From Naumovozyma dairenensis CBS 421 (Eukaryota > Ascomycota > Saccharomycetes > Saccharomycetales > Saccharomycetaceae), in the NCBI RefSeq assembly GCF_000227115.2, contig NC_016479.1, positions 1,424,686 to 1,488,685 on the forward strand: a stretch of 64,000 nt of DNA. Direction: 5' to 3'. Position numbers and translations under genes: made by a program. Positions 19,048 to 28,951 of the stretch are shown here, piece after piece (within the stretch, counting starts at the first letter, position 1; the number at the start of each line of letters is the position of its first letter). The notes under the pieces are model-generated. The model had not been told where the DNA came from, made no database searches, and worked only from the letters and a program-made list of their open reading frames with translations.

Positions 19048-20778
19048 ATGTTAAAGCGTAAGTTAAGTAGGGTACAACCTTATAGAGCCCTTAAGACATT
19101 GCATACTCCTGTTTACAAATTTAATCACCTGTCCGATCGGAAACCATTCATAAAGGATATTGAATTACTGGATAAAATTCTATCAGCCAGCTCATATGAC
19201 CACTCACTCCTTTATACCAGTAAATATAATAGTCATCCACGATTCATTTCATCTCAAAATTCAATTCAATGGCGACATATTATATATGAGTATATGAATT
19301 CCCTCCAAAAATCAGTTCTATTCGAGAATAATAAAATGTCTCGACAGAGGTCACATTTAGGAAAAATTGGGCTTGATTTATTTTTGAAATGCACCAACGG
19401 TGAAGTATCCTCCCTGAGTACAACTTTATCTTCTAATTTGTTTCGTGAAGTAATAAAATACAAGGATATAGATATCTTGCCTGGTGTACAGCTTGGGTTA
19501 ACTAAAGTCCGTGAGTTTTTATCAGAGAGAAAAATACTCCTAAAAGATTCGAAACAAATTCAGTCTTTAATTGATAGCTTAACTATAAATGAGATTGATT
19601 CAGAATTGTTGAAACGCGTGATGGAGATTCTGGAATATGAACTTGCTTCAAATGACGTTGTCCGTATCGTGAAGGGGAAACGGTTCATTGACGAACTTGA
19701 CATTACACAAGGCTGGAAGGTTTATAATGGGTTGATTGGAAACAAACAATATTTAAGATCATTAAACCTTCCTCAAAACAACTTGGTATCTTTTGGCAAA
19801 TCGTTGGTTCTTGTATATGATGGAAATTTGAGAGAAGCTAAGCATATTCTTCCTACTTTACACTATGCAACTACATCAAAGAAACCTTTGATTCTTATTA
19901 TTACTGGAGAATGTTCTGCTGATGCTTTGACATCAATTACAATAAATAATAATAAGAATGCACGGAATAAAAATGAAAGTAGAGTTGCTGTTATCAAATA
20001 TGTTGCTAAGGATAATGGTGATTTGTCAATTCAAGAAAATTACGACTTGTTGAACTTTTTAAAACTTCCTAAGGGATTTTCCAGTATTTATTCTCCGGAG
20101 TATAGTTCATTAGTCCCAAGTAAAGTTTGTGCTACTGATTATTTTGGCAATATTGATTCTTTGAAAGCTACAACTTCTGAGGCATTCCTGTATAGTCCAG
20201 AATTAGCCAGTGACGCAGATGCTGATGCTGCTGCTGATGGAAAAAGTATCTCTAACCCCATGAAAAGGATAGTCACCTTGTCAGTAGGGGGAACAAATGA
20301 GACTGAAATCATTCAAAGAGTTGAATACTTAGGCCATTTGATTAATGTTATTTTGTATAATGGACTACGAACAGGATTTGTACCAGGAAGCGGTTTCGCA
20401 TTACTTAAAGCGATTCCTTCATTGGATGAATTACAAAGAGAATACTCCTCCAACCTACCCATGAAGTTAGGTTTAGCTGCAGTCACATCCAGCTTGCTAT
20501 GTCCAACGGAAACAATGTTGCAGAATAAGTATGGTAAAAATAAACTACGAAAAAATGAATTGATTTCTAGTACAATCAAGTTAGGCAATTTCTTGGAAGT
20601 GTCATTGAATACTCAAGATTCTGGAAAAAATGTAATCGAAAAAGGCATATTAGAGCCATGGAATCGGGTTGATAAGGCTCTTTCTGATACTTTACATTTC
20701 TTACAATTATCAACAAGTTGTAACACTGCAATTACAAGAGTATGTGAAAAACCCAGAAAGCCTTCCACACAGAGCTAA
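19048..20778 (+). CDS. TCM62: Mitochondrial chaperonin-like protein Tcm62
   Basis: 576 residues (S. cerevisiae about 572). The ATG at 19048 (MLKRKLSRVQPYRALK) gives a basic, Arg-rich mitochondrial presequence; three codons upstream begin with TTG. The C-terminal half retains the chaperonin block RIVTLSVGGTNETEIIQRVE (GroEL/Hsp60-like) followed by a Gly-rich FVPGSGFALLKAIPSL. Tcm62 is a divergent Hsp60 relative that assists assembly of succinate dehydrogenase. An Asp/Ala-rich insertion (about residue 390) interrupts the equatorial part. It lies between GIP1 and the 21321 orphan; in S. cerevisiae QDR3 follows on the other side. Confidence 0.9.
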   Translation: MLKRKLSRVQPYRALKTLHTPVYKFNHLSDRKPFIKDIELLDKILSASSYDHSLLYTSKYNSHPRFISSQNSIQWRHIIYEYMNSLQKSVLFENNKMSRQRSHLGKIGLDLFLKCTNGEVSSLSTTLSSNLFREVIKYKDIDILPGVQLGLTKVREFLSERKILLKDSKQIQSLIDSLTINEIDSELLKRVMEILEYELASNDVVRIVKGKRFIDELDITQGWKVYNGLIGNKQYLRSLNLPQNNLVSFGKSLVLVYDGNLREAKHILPTLHYATTSKKPLILIITGECSADALTSITINNNKNARNKNESRVAVIKYVAKDNGDLSIQENYDLLNFLKLPKGFSSIYSPEYSSLVPSKVCATDYFGNIDSLKATTSEAFLYSPELASDADADAAADGKSISNPMKRIVTLSVGGTNETEIIQRVEYLGHLINVILYNGLRTGFVPGSGFALLKAIPSLDELQREYSSNLPMKLGLAAVTSSLLCPTETMLQNKYGKNKLRKNELISSTIKLGNFLEVSLNTQDSGKNVIEKGILEPWNRVDKALSDTLHFLQLSTSCNTAITRVCEKPRKPSTQS

Positions 20779-21320
20779 CAATAGTAATAGAAATGTACGT
20801 AATATTCATCCACTTGTACATAATATATGTATATTCTAATCGTTCATTTTCAACGAAAGTGTTGGGTTTTTCCCACCACAAACGCCCCGGTTATTTAGAG
20901 TTTAGGTTCTATAATTCTCATAAACATCTTCTTTCAGGCCACTATTCGCTAGAATTTACCGTCTATATTTCCAATATTTTTTGTGACACATTTATCGCAA
21001 GGAACTAAGCTACGGGCCGTCCGAGTGCGACATCAAAACAGGGGAAGCGATTTCTTTTGAGGTATCGAATGACACTTCTTATAATATTATATAAAGGGTC
21101 TAGAACAACCTAAAAAAAACAATCAAACCATTTAAGTTAACTTTGAATTGCCACAAACCTCAAATCTCAATGGGCCAAAGGGCCAAACGTATAAAAAGGC
21201 GTATATCCTTGCCCAGTTAAATTTTTACTTTCATTTTTATTTTCTTCAAAATATTTTTTGCTATCTCTACTATATAGTTACTTAAAACATTAAATAAGTT
21301 AAACAACCGTCTAAAATAAA
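20779..21320. other. Intergenic region before the 21321 orphan
   Basis: 540 bp. The repeated pieces CCAAAGGGCCAAAC and GGGCCGTCCGAGTG stand out from AT-rich sequence, and two TATA-like elements occur (near 21090 and at 21190). No conserved gene is seen where S. cerevisiae has QDR3. Confidence 0.5.
21190..21197 (+). promoter_or_regulatory. TATA box of the 21321 orphan gene
   Basis: TATAAAAA lies 131 bp upstream of the ATG, followed by a T-rich then A-rich leader typical of strongly expressed yeast genes. Confidence 0.55.
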
Positions 21321-22133
21321 ATGAAGCTTATAAAACTATCCTCAACTGCTTTTTTGTTTTCTGTTGCTATCATTCTCTTTAAATCCGGCGTGGATGCAGC
21401 ACCTGTTCTCTTCACGAGAGGAACTGATACTTTCTTCTACATTACATTGTTCGTTGAGTTTCTTGCCCTTCTTGATGTTGCAATGATGTGTGGGCCTTTA
21501 GGGGCAGCTTTTGTGTCCTTTGGTGGTTTGAGTTGTTTATTTGGGTTGTTGGCTACTTTTTGTGCTTTGATGGTGTTTATTCTCAAAGGTGTCAATATTA
21601 TTGAAGGGACACCAGTAATCATGGGATTGAGCGAACTATTTGAAAATGTGGGTGTTAAACACTTCGACAAATTTAATGATTTGACGTGCGGTATATTTGA
21701 TTTCAAGGTGAAGTTATATGGGATTAATGTTGCAAACCAATCCCATTTAACCTGCCTTGGGTTTACAACCGGATCAGACTTATTTCTTCCAAAAGGCACA
21801 ACGACTGAAATTTGTATCAGTGACTATGCCAAGGTGAAATTGTCAAAAGTCGGTAACAAGGCTTCCTTGAAGGATATCAGGAATATTGCCTTGAAATTGA
21901 AGGGTAGTAAGGTGAAGAATACTACCCGCCATCCCCAAAGATTTATCAAATATTTTGTCGGAGTTTTTAATGAAGATTCAGAAATAGTTATTAGTGAATT
22001 TAAAAGAGTAGCAGGCATTCTTTCCAGTGAGTCATGGAAGAATGCTACTCAGGGAACCATGCAGGAGAACTTTTCGATTTATAGTAGGAAAGAAGAGGGA
22101 AAACTGCTATATAGGTTTGGATTCAATAAATAA
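21321..22133 (+). CDS. Putative secreted/membrane protein with N-terminal hydrophobic hairpin, unrecognised
   Basis: 270 residues, no family recognised with confidence. A signal peptide (about 1-26, ending GVDA) is followed by two closely spaced hydrophobic segments (about 38-58 and 59-89) with small-residue turns, then a soluble domain of about 180 residues. The soluble domain has Cys at CGIF, CLGF and CISD and four N-glycosylation sequons (NQS, NTT, NAT, NFS). No dibasic KR cleavage site is evident. The leader-hairpin-soluble layout is loosely like precursors of some pore-forming yeast secreted proteins, but also like ordinary membrane proteins, and no motif settles it. It replaces QDR3 between TCM62 and CST26. 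The intact frame, TATA box and clean leader argue for a real, expressed gene. Confidence 0.7.
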   Translation: MKLIKLSSTAFLFSVAIILFKSGVDAAPVLFTRGTDTFFYITLFVEFLALLDVAMMCGPLGAAFVSFGGLSCLFGLLATFCALMVFILKGVNIIEGTPVIMGLSELFENVGVKHFDKFNDLTCGIFDFKVKLYGINVANQSHLTCLGFTTGSDLFLPKGTTTEICISDYAKVKLSKVGNKASLKDIRNIALKLKGSKVKNTTRHPQRFIKYFVGVFNEDSEIVISEFKRVAGILSSESWKNATQGTMQENFSIYSRKEEGKLLYRFGFNK

Positions 22134-22503
22134 GGGTATAGACCCAATTCACACTCTGCACTCCACAATATAATGATATGATAATATAATAATATAATAC
22201 TGTAATAATAAAACAAATAATTTTCTCCCTTTTATTTTCACTATCTCGTAAATAAATGTTGTTAATACAAATGAAGTCTTTGGTTTTGTCTTGATTTAAG
22301 AGAGGTCGAAATTTGTTGTTTATTGTGCACAAATATTTCGACGCGAAACACTTGAACGTATTTGGGTAAATTGATAACAACAAGACTAACTTGCAAATCT
22401 TAAACAAGTCTACTTTCAATTGAAACATGAAAGAAACATAACAACAAGGTATTATCGTCCAATTTTAGGGCTCAAGCTGCTTCAAGGTACGTTTAGGAAA
22501 ACT
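22134..22503. other. CST26 upstream region
   Basis: 370 bp holding an ATAATATAAT-rich tract (22165-22205) and the CST26 promoter. The frame of CST26 is open upstream from a TTG at 22420, but no ATG precedes 22504 in that frame. Confidence 0.5.
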
Positions 22504-23655
22504 ATGGTAGAAAAGAAAGTGGGTTCAATAAGATACAATCTGCGAAAAGTCACGTTACCATTAATATCGGTGGTGATATTCCTTGAGGGCGTAATTTGCC
22601 TTCTGTTACTCCAAATTTTTACGTTAATGATAACACCAACCAATCCACAAAGACGCCAACATCTTCTTGATTACACTAAACGGTTATTTATTGTTATTTT
22701 GGCGACCATCTTAGCCATTGTTGCTCCCTCTGGTGTAAGGATTACAAGAGATAAGAAAACTATTACTGAGGGAACAGTTTACAAAGATGTTAAGAAAGGT
22801 AGAATTTGTTCAATATTGCAGAATCACTCGATCTCGATTTGTAACCATCAAATATACACCGATTGGATCTTTTTATGGTGGTTAGCATATACTTCAAATT
22901 TGGGCGGTAACGTGTATATAATGTTAAAGAAATCTCTAGAGAATATCCCACTTCTAGGTTTTGGTATGAAGAATTTCGATTTCATATTCATGAGTAGGAA
23001 ATGGATTAATGATAAGCTTACCTTGGAAAGACAATTGGGTGCATTAAATGAGAAATCTACAAGGCTCGATAATCCTAATGAACAAGATTTAAAGAAAGTC
23101 CATGACGAACCGTACAATTTGATTTTATTCCCTGAAGGGACTGTCTTGTCACCAACGACAAGGAGTAAGAGCTTGTCATATGGCCAAAAAATTGGAAGAG
23201 AACCATTTTCCACTGTTCTTTTACCACATGAAACTGGACTGAGATTTTCATTACAAAATTTGCAATCCACTCTTGACATTTTATATGACGTGACAATTGG
23301 ATATTCTGGCGTTAGACAAGACGAATATGGAGAGAATGTGTATGGGTTAAAAAGTATATTCCTCGAAGGGCATTACCCTAAAATGGTCGATATTCATATT
23401 AGAGCTTTTAATATAGAAGATATCCCGTTTCATGACGAAACTAAGTTTTCAAAATGGTTATATAAAGTTTGGGAAGAAAAAAATAAGTTATTAAATGACT
23501 ATTATAAACAAGGTTCCTTCGATTTAGATCCAACAAACACAGATTCTGTCACAGATTCATTTAAAATAAGCTCGTATGAATTCTTTGGTGTATTAATATG
23601 CCCGATACTAACATTAATACTTCTGGTCAAATTCATTGCTGGTTTTATCTACTGA
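22504..23655 (+). CDS. CST26: Acyltransferase of the PlsC/LPLAT family (Cst26)
   Basis: 383 residues (S. cerevisiae Cst26 about 397). The ATG at 22504 (MVEKKVGS) was chosen; the open frame upstream begins with TTG. Two N-terminal hydrophobic segments (about residues 22-75) are followed by the catalytic NHQIYTDW motif (NHxxxxD) near residue 118, the substrate-binding FPEGTVLS near 210, and a C-terminal transmembrane helix. Cst26/Psi1 incorporates stearate at the sn-1 position of phosphatidylinositol. It converges with FAT1, with only 261 bp between the two stop codons, as in the S. cerevisiae order YBR042C-YBR041W. Confidence 0.92.
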   Translation: MVEKKVGSIRYNLRKVTLPLISVVIFLEGVICLLLLQIFTLMITPTNPQRRQHLLDYTKRLFIVILATILAIVAPSGVRITRDKKTITEGTVYKDVKKGRICSILQNHSISICNHQIYTDWIFLWWLAYTSNLGGNVYIMLKKSLENIPLLGFGMKNFDFIFMSRKWINDKLTLERQLGALNEKSTRLDNPNEQDLKKVHDEPYNLILFPEGTVLSPTTRSKSLSYGQKIGREPFSTVLLPHETGLRFSLQNLQSTLDILYDVTIGYSGVRQDEYGENVYGLKSIFLEGHYPKMVDIHIRAFNIEDIPFHDETKFSKWLYKVWEEKNKLLNDYYKQGSFDLDPTNTDSVTDSFKISSYEFFGVLICPILTLILLVKFIAGFIY

Positions 23656-23916
23656 GCTCTGCTGTCAGATATATCTTAGCCTACGATTACACCTTTTTTT
23701 CTCTATACCCCATCAAAAGAGCACCAATAAAAAGCAGACAAAACATAAAAGTTGATACATTATTGATTATTTAACATTTTCATATAATAGTTTTAATATC
23801 ATCGCGTATGGATATCAATAATATATGTAATCTAAACTAAACGTTTGGATTTTCCTCTGAAATTCTTTTCTATAAAGATAGGTAACTTAAGCACTTTTAA
23901 ATAAATACAACATAGT

Positions 23917-25938
23917 CTATAATTTAATTGTTTGATTTTCAATTCCATACCAATCCTCTTTCGTCAAAAGTTTGTATTCTCTATAACCACTTAACCAAAA
24001 GAGGGTTTCTTTACTGTCTGATCCGGATGGAAGTTCCTGTTCCCTGTATAATTTCTTCAAAACTTTATGATTGTCTGTCATTAGAATTTCATTAACGAAT
24101 TTAACAAATAGTGGTAGAGCATATTTTGGAAGGGATTCTTGAAGACCAGCCAATGTTTTATTTAATATGTTTATCTTTTCTTGATCTGAAATTTGATCAA
24201 CATCTGCATGTAACTTAATCACCGCGAATCCAGCTCTACCTTCATATTTTGGAACTTTAATACCAACAACAACAACTTGTGATATTTTTTCTGGATTTGC
24301 GGCTGAAATTTGATCTTCAACTTCTGTAGTAGAAACGTTTTCTGATTTCCACCTAAAGGTGTCCCCCATTCTATCAATAAAATACCATAACCCATATTTG
24401 TCTGCCTTCAGTAAGTCACCACATCTATACCATGCATCACCATTTCTAAATACATTACGTAAAACCTTCGATTTAGTCTCCATTTCATTTCCTAAATATC
24501 CTTGGAATGAAGTCTCTGGCTTTCTTGGGAAAAAAATTCTCATTAACATTTCACCTGGTTCTCCAATTGGGGCTACTTCACAAAATCCTTTCTTATTTCT
24601 ATAAACAACAGTGTCATCATTAGGATCCATCTTCACTAAAGTTTGTTGGAATGATAAAAACCACTGAATAATCGTACCGTAGTTTCTACATGCACCCACA
24701 CCAAAAGTCCCTTTTTGGAAACTGGTTGTAGCAAATGGTGCCTCTGTTGCAGCGTAAAATTCGCCAATAACTTCAATATTAAATCTTTCCCTAAACGCTT
24801 GCCAAATATCAGGCCTTAACCCATTACCATATGCAACTTTTACTCTGTGTATTGATTCGTACTTCGAAACTGGAGTGTGAAGTAAATATCTACAAACTTC
24901 CCCGACATATTGTATATGTGTTGCCTCTGTCAGATAAGCTTGTTTCCAGAAGTTTGTTGCAGAGAATTTATTTGCAACCGCAATACAACCACCTTGCGAT
25001 AATACAGCACAAACCCCCAATAAAGCTGCAGTGGAATGGAATAATGGCATCCCTGTAAAAACAACACTCTCATTATTCATATGTAGCACGTAGCCAAATA
25101 GTTGACAACCAATTGCGGCTTTTCTCCACGACATGATGGCTGATTTGGGGAGACCTGTCGTACCCGAAGTATAAATCAACATTGCAGCTTTGAAATCCGT
25201 CAAGTCCTTTGGTGACCTAAGCTCATCTTCTTGAAGGAATGTGGGTGATGATGGATTTAATATGACCGACATGAGATCATTTTCGTCTAAATAATTTAAC
25301 CTAACGTTTGGTAATTCATTCTTAATTTCTTCTTCTGATTTCATGATCGGTTCACTTGCATCTGGGTCAATAAACACTTGAGTAATATCGGAGATCTTCA
25401 GTGAATGAACTAAAGGTTTACCAACCGAGTTATAATTTAAAAATGCTGGAATTGCACCAATGTTCCAGCATGATAACCACAGAAACAAAAACAATGGTTT
25501 ATTGGTACAATCTAAGGCAACATAGTCACCTGATTTAACATTATATTTGTATGTCAAGATATGAGACATCCTTAAAACAATATCATAAGTTTCTTTATAG
25601 GTAAAACTTTCCAATTCATATTCACCTTTCTTTGCTAGAGGTTTAGCGTAGCGTATGGCTAAGCGATCACCGTTTAGCTCGACTTGTTTGATAAATATGT
25701 ACCATGTTTGAAATCTATGTCTTCTAACAGTGAAGAAATAGGAAAACACAGATTTTAAGAAATAAGGGATAATATACCAATCCTCTTTAATTCTATGCCT
25801 TTCATCGAGTTTATGGAAATAATCACCAGATAACCATGTTATTAAATAAATAATAGGTAAAATTATTAAGCGAAGTAATCTCGAGAGAAGAATCAATATC
25901 CTTGTAATAATGAAAATAGGCACTTGTGCAAAATTCAT
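23917..25938 (-). CDS. FAT1: Fatty acid transporter / very-long-chain acyl-CoA synthetase
   Basis: 673 residues (S. cerevisiae Fat1 669). An N-terminal membrane segment (about 8-38) precedes the ANL-superfamily adenylation domain. Hallmarks are the AMP-binding signature YTSGTTGLPKSAI near residue 255 and the FATP signature YFIDRMGDTFRWKSENVST near residue 535. Fat1 imports long-chain fatty acids and activates very-long-chain ones at the ER, peroxisome and lipid droplets. The C-terminus is NQTIKL, as expected for this group rather than a clear PTS1. The promoter region contains a TCACGTGA E-box. Neighbours CST26 and FIG1 match S. cerevisiae chromosome II. Confidence 0.97.
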   Translation of the reverse strand: MNFAQVPIFIITRILILLSRLLRLIILPIIYLITWLSGDYFHKLDERHRIKEDWYIIPYFLKSVFSYFFTVRRHRFQTWYIFIKQVELNGDRLAIRYAKPLAKKGEYELESFTYKETYDIVLRMSHILTYKYNVKSGDYVALDCTNKPLFLFLWLSCWNIGAIPAFLNYNSVGKPLVHSLKISDITQVFIDPDASEPIMKSEEEIKNELPNVRLNYLDENDLMSVILNPSSPTFLQEDELRSPKDLTDFKAAMLIYTSGTTGLPKSAIMSWRKAAIGCQLFGYVLHMNNESVVFTGMPLFHSTAALLGVCAVLSQGGCIAVANKFSATNFWKQAYLTEATHIQYVGEVCRYLLHTPVSKYESIHRVKVAYGNGLRPDIWQAFRERFNIEVIGEFYAATEAPFATTSFQKGTFGVGACRNYGTIIQWFLSFQQTLVKMDPNDDTVVYRNKKGFCEVAPIGEPGEMLMRIFFPRKPETSFQGYLGNEMETKSKVLRNVFRNGDAWYRCGDLLKADKYGLWYFIDRMGDTFRWKSENVSTTEVEDQISAANPEKISQVVVVGIKVPKYEGRAGFAVIKLHADVDQISDQEKINILNKTLAGLQESLPKYALPLFVKFVNEILMTDNHKVLKKLYREQELPSGSDSKETLFWLSGYREYKLLTKEDWYGIENQTIKL

Positions 25939-26513
25939 ATTATTCTATGATTTTTGAAGTCTATGGAATATTCCTAACTTAAATGAGAAGAAATTTTGTA
26001 GCTTTTTGGTTATCTTTGTTAATAGAGACGATATAGCAAATTATGTGGTTACCTGAGTATGAAGATTAGATAAAGAAAAGTATAAAAGCTTTTCAATGAT
26101 CATTATAACATTATATATTTTTGAGATGTTGTTGTTTACCGAGTGTTGCATTTCCCATTATTAAATTTCATGAAATTCGTGACAGGAAAATGTAGCCCTA
26201 CCCTGAATAAAAGTGTAATGGGGGTTATTAACTTAAGCCCGCAGTATTTGTTTTGGTTTAAAACCCTTAAATTATTTAACCTCACGTGATCGGATAGGCA
26301 AATAGAGTCCTCTTCATAAGCACTTAATTGTGACGGACTTCAGTAAAATAAGGAATGTGTAAGCTAAATGATGACAATGATGAAATGTCTTAATAGAGTA
26401 TCATATATATGGATTTATACAATTACATAACATAGAAGCCTTTGTTTTCTCCTGTTGAATTTTGTACGTAATTATTTTTCTAAATGAATGAATTTTTTTT
26501 TTTGAATATCTTC
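25939..26513. other. FAT1 promoter / FIG1 3' region
   Basis: 575 bp with the TCACGTGA palindrome near 26285 and a poly-A tract after the FIG1 stop. No gene seen. Confidence 0.55.
26282..26289. promoter_or_regulatory. TCACGTGA E-box upstream of FAT1
   Basis: 8-bp palindrome of the Cbf1/bHLH type, about 345 bp upstream of the FAT1 ATG. Confidence 0.4.
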
Positions 26514-27422
26514 TTAAACTTTTGAATTCATCGTTGAACTAGAAGATATAGATGAATTGTAATAATCATAAGGTTTCCCAACATTGATATCATCAATTTT
26601 TTCATCAAGTTTCTTCCTATCCCTCAAATATAAAGCCCATAATATCACACAATCTATTAGTAAAAATGCAAAACTAAACCAAGACATTGTACTGGCTTTC
26701 TTACCCTTGGTAACCTTGATTATTCCCATACTGGCGGCGGGAACAAATTTATAACTTGCCTTTATAGCAATATGTGTCCAAATAGCTCCAAACCCCCAAA
26801 CTAATACTAAAACAGGAGATAATAACAAGAGAAATATGTTGACATATTCTCTAAATGGTAAGTTGGGGATTGTCACATATAAAATTAATATGAACATTAT
26901 TATTGTTAAAATAATTGTAGCCATCAAAATATATGGGTGTAAAACCTTTACTGAAAACAATTGTGCAATCTCTAAAATGTTCAATTTTACAGGTGTCTGA
27001 TTCATAGTGGTTTTATTTGTGGAAGAGGAAGCAGATGGGATATTGAATAATTCGATAGATAAATCGGTAAAGAGCGAAAGATTTGATAGATTTTTCCTTG
27101 GATAGCAGATTGACGTCAATGTTTGGTTTTGTAAATTGTAAACTCTTGGAACGGATTCAATACAAACACCCATGAAACCAGCTCTAATTACTACATCCTC
27201 TAAACCTGTTGTCTTGTTTCCAGAAGTAAACGATGATTTAATAACCGAGTAAAATGGTGAGTCTGAGTCAAAGTCATAACGTGTCAGGAATGTTTTATGG
27301 TTAGCTAAATTATAACAGCCAATAAGGAGAAATATTGTTAAAAAAATTGTAATAACGTTGAATATTAGAACAAATATTCTTGGCATTCTTTTGGCGCAAA
27401 ACCACATGGCTGAGAAGTACAT
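26514..27422 (-). CDS. FIG1: Pheromone-induced mating membrane protein Fig1
   Basis: 302 residues (S. cerevisiae 298), four membrane helices of the claudin-like Fig1/SUR7 group: one at about 14-36, a long extracellular loop, then three in the second half. The loop contains the family's GFMGVCIESV stretch (GΦΦGxC pattern). Fig1 is needed for low-affinity Ca2+ influx and cell fusion during mating. An alternative start six codons in (MWFCAKRM) is possible. Three TGAAACA pheromone-response elements lie upstream, fitting Ste12 control. Position between FAT1 and ATP3 matches YBR040W. Confidence 0.95.
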   Translation of the reverse strand: MYFSAMWFCAKRMPRIFVLIFNVITIFLTIFLLIGCYNLANHKTFLTRYDFDSDSPFYSVIKSSFTSGNKTTGLEDVVIRAGFMGVCIESVPRVYNLQNQTLTSICYPRKNLSNLSLFTDLSIELFNIPSASSSTNKTTMNQTPVKLNILEIAQLFSVKVLHPYILMATIILTIIMFILILYVTIPNLPFREYVNIFLLLLSPVLVLVWGFGAIWTHIAIKASYKFVPAASMGIIKVTKGKKASTMSWFSFAFLLIDCVILWALYLRDRKKLDEKIDDINVGKPYDYYNSSISSSSTMNSKV

Positions 27423-27707
27423 CGTATTTTTTCTTTTTGTATATTCTAGAGAGGAATTGTTGCTTTTTTGGTGCTATCTTCTTCATGGCACATTACGAAT
27501 TTCAGATAAAGTTGTGAAAAAAAACTTGGAAAAACTATTCGGTTGAAAACATTATCTGCGAGATATTTATATCTTTCATTTCTGGAGTAAGATTGTCTGT
27601 AATTCTGTATATTTTTCTCTGTCACTTTGTTCCAGACGCGTAACATAGGGTATCAAAACTCACCGAATGCTGATAACATGCGTTAATATTTAAAAGCGCG
27701 ACATCTT

Positions 27708-27714
27708 TGAAACA
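27708..27714 (+). promoter_or_regulatory. Pheromone response element TGAAACA (1)
   Basis: Exact Ste12 site 286 bp upstream of the FIG1 ATG. Confidence 0.6.
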
Positions 27715-27897
27715 AGTTCCAGAAACCATCAATGAAAATATCAGAGACAAGATATCAAACAATTTTGGATCAATGACAAGTTTACTTTCAAACCACGACC
27801 TCTTTAAGGGTAGTTAAAATGAATAATTAATCTTTTTCTATTCAAATATACTTCTAAAAATATTTACCGTTATATGAATATGTATTATGTTCCGGCC

Positions 27898-27904
27898 TGT
27901 TTCA
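27898..27904 (-). promoter_or_regulatory. Pheromone response element TGAAACA (2)
   Basis: TGTTTCA on the plus strand, so an exact TGAAACA on the FIG1 strand, 476 bp upstream. Confidence 0.55.
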
Positions 27905-27953
27905 CTTCCATTTGTTTCCTGGTTTACTCACTTTTTTGTTATATAAACCTTTT

Positions 27954-27960
27954 TGAAACA
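27954..27960 (+). promoter_or_regulatory. Pheromone response element TGAAACA (3)
   Basis: Exact match 50 bp from element 2 and in the opposite orientation, a pairing often seen in pheromone-induced promoters. Confidence 0.55.
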
Positions 27961-28018
27961 GTTTGGAAGTAAAAGTAACGAAAAGCCTCAGTCAAGATAA
28001 AAAGAAGGTTGTATATTT

Positions 28019-28951
28019 CTAATTCAAAATAGAAGCACCAGTAATAATGTCAACCAATTCATTTGTGATGACAGCTTGTCTTGTTCTATTGTAAAGAATT
28101 TGGTATTTGTTAATCATTTCACCTGCATTCTTTGAGGCATTTTCCATAGCATTTCTTCTTGCTGAAATTTCTGCTGCATAACCGTTTGCCATTGCTGTTA
28201 AAATCTGATTGGTAAATGTATATTCGAATAAGTCCAATGGAACATTAGCATCATTGTCAATATCAAACTTTCCCAAAGCAGGGGACTGTTCAATAGCTGC
28301 AGGAGTAAACATTAATTTGTTTTTAGCTTCAAAAGATAATGAAGAGATTGGATCATTATAGTAAATACTGATCTTTGGATATTGTCTTGCATTCAATTCG
28401 GTGATGATTTTATCAACGATGGCTGATGATTCTTCAAAGGTTGGTGCATCCTTCCCGACACCGTTAATACCTATTTTGACATTCGACGGGTGACTCCTTA
28501 ACAATTGCATCCTAATTTTATCTCCGATGGCAACAACATCTGCGTTTGGTGCATCTATTAAGTGAGATCTAACTTTTCTTGCTAAATGAGAATGAATAGC
28601 CCCACATAACCCCTTATCTGAAGTAATGGCAATAATTAATTCCTTTGGAGGCTCAGTACTATCCTCTGAGATCAATTGTTTAGTCTTAGCGTTTTCGTAA
28701 AATTGTCTGTCTGCTTCATCGACTCTCTTTGCTGATACTTTAGCCTTTTCAGCTTTACTTAATCTTGTCGAGGCAACAATTTTCATAGTTTTTGTAATTT
28801 TTTCAATATTTTTGATTGATTTCAAACGAGTTTCAACTTCTTTCAAAGTCGCATAATTTCTGGCTAATTGTGGACGAATAGATGGTATAGTATTAAGGCC
28901 TACCATAGCCATTCGAGTACGTAACGTATTACCGAAAATACTAGGTAGCAT
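28019..28951 (-). CDS. ATP3: Mitochondrial F1-ATP synthase gamma subunit
   Basis: 310 residues (S. cerevisiae 311). A basic N-terminal presequence (to about residue 30) is followed by the gamma-subunit start ATLKEVETRLKSIKNIEKIT. The conserved AITSDKGLCGAIHS lies near residue 108 and the C-terminal family signature around NAMENASKNAGEMI near 268. Gamma is the rotor shaft coupling the proton channel to the alpha3-beta3 catalytic head. The upstream region carries a HAP2/3/4/5 site and a Cbf1 site, fitting respiratory control. The position next to FIG1 is conserved. Confidence 0.97.
   Translation of the reverse strand: MLPSIFGNTLRTRMAMVGLNTIPSIRPQLARNYATLKEVETRLKSIKNIEKITKTMKIVASTRLSKAEKAKVSAKRVDEADRQFYENAKTKQLISEDSTEPPKELIIAITSDKGLCGAIHSHLARKVRSHLIDAPNADVVAIGDKIRMQLLRSHPSNVKIGINGVGKDAPTFEESSAIVDKIITELNARQYPKISIYYNDPISSLSFEAKNKLMFTPAAIEQSPALGKFDIDNDANVPLDLFEYTFTNQILTAMANGYAAEISARRNAMENASKNAGEMINKYQILYNRTRQAVITNELVDIITGASILN

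Larger units (their letters stand above)
27423..28018. other. FIG1 promoter / ATP3 3' region
   Basis: About 600 bp with three pheromone-response elements, listed separately. The short ORFs across the FIG1 start are shadows. Confidence 0.6.
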
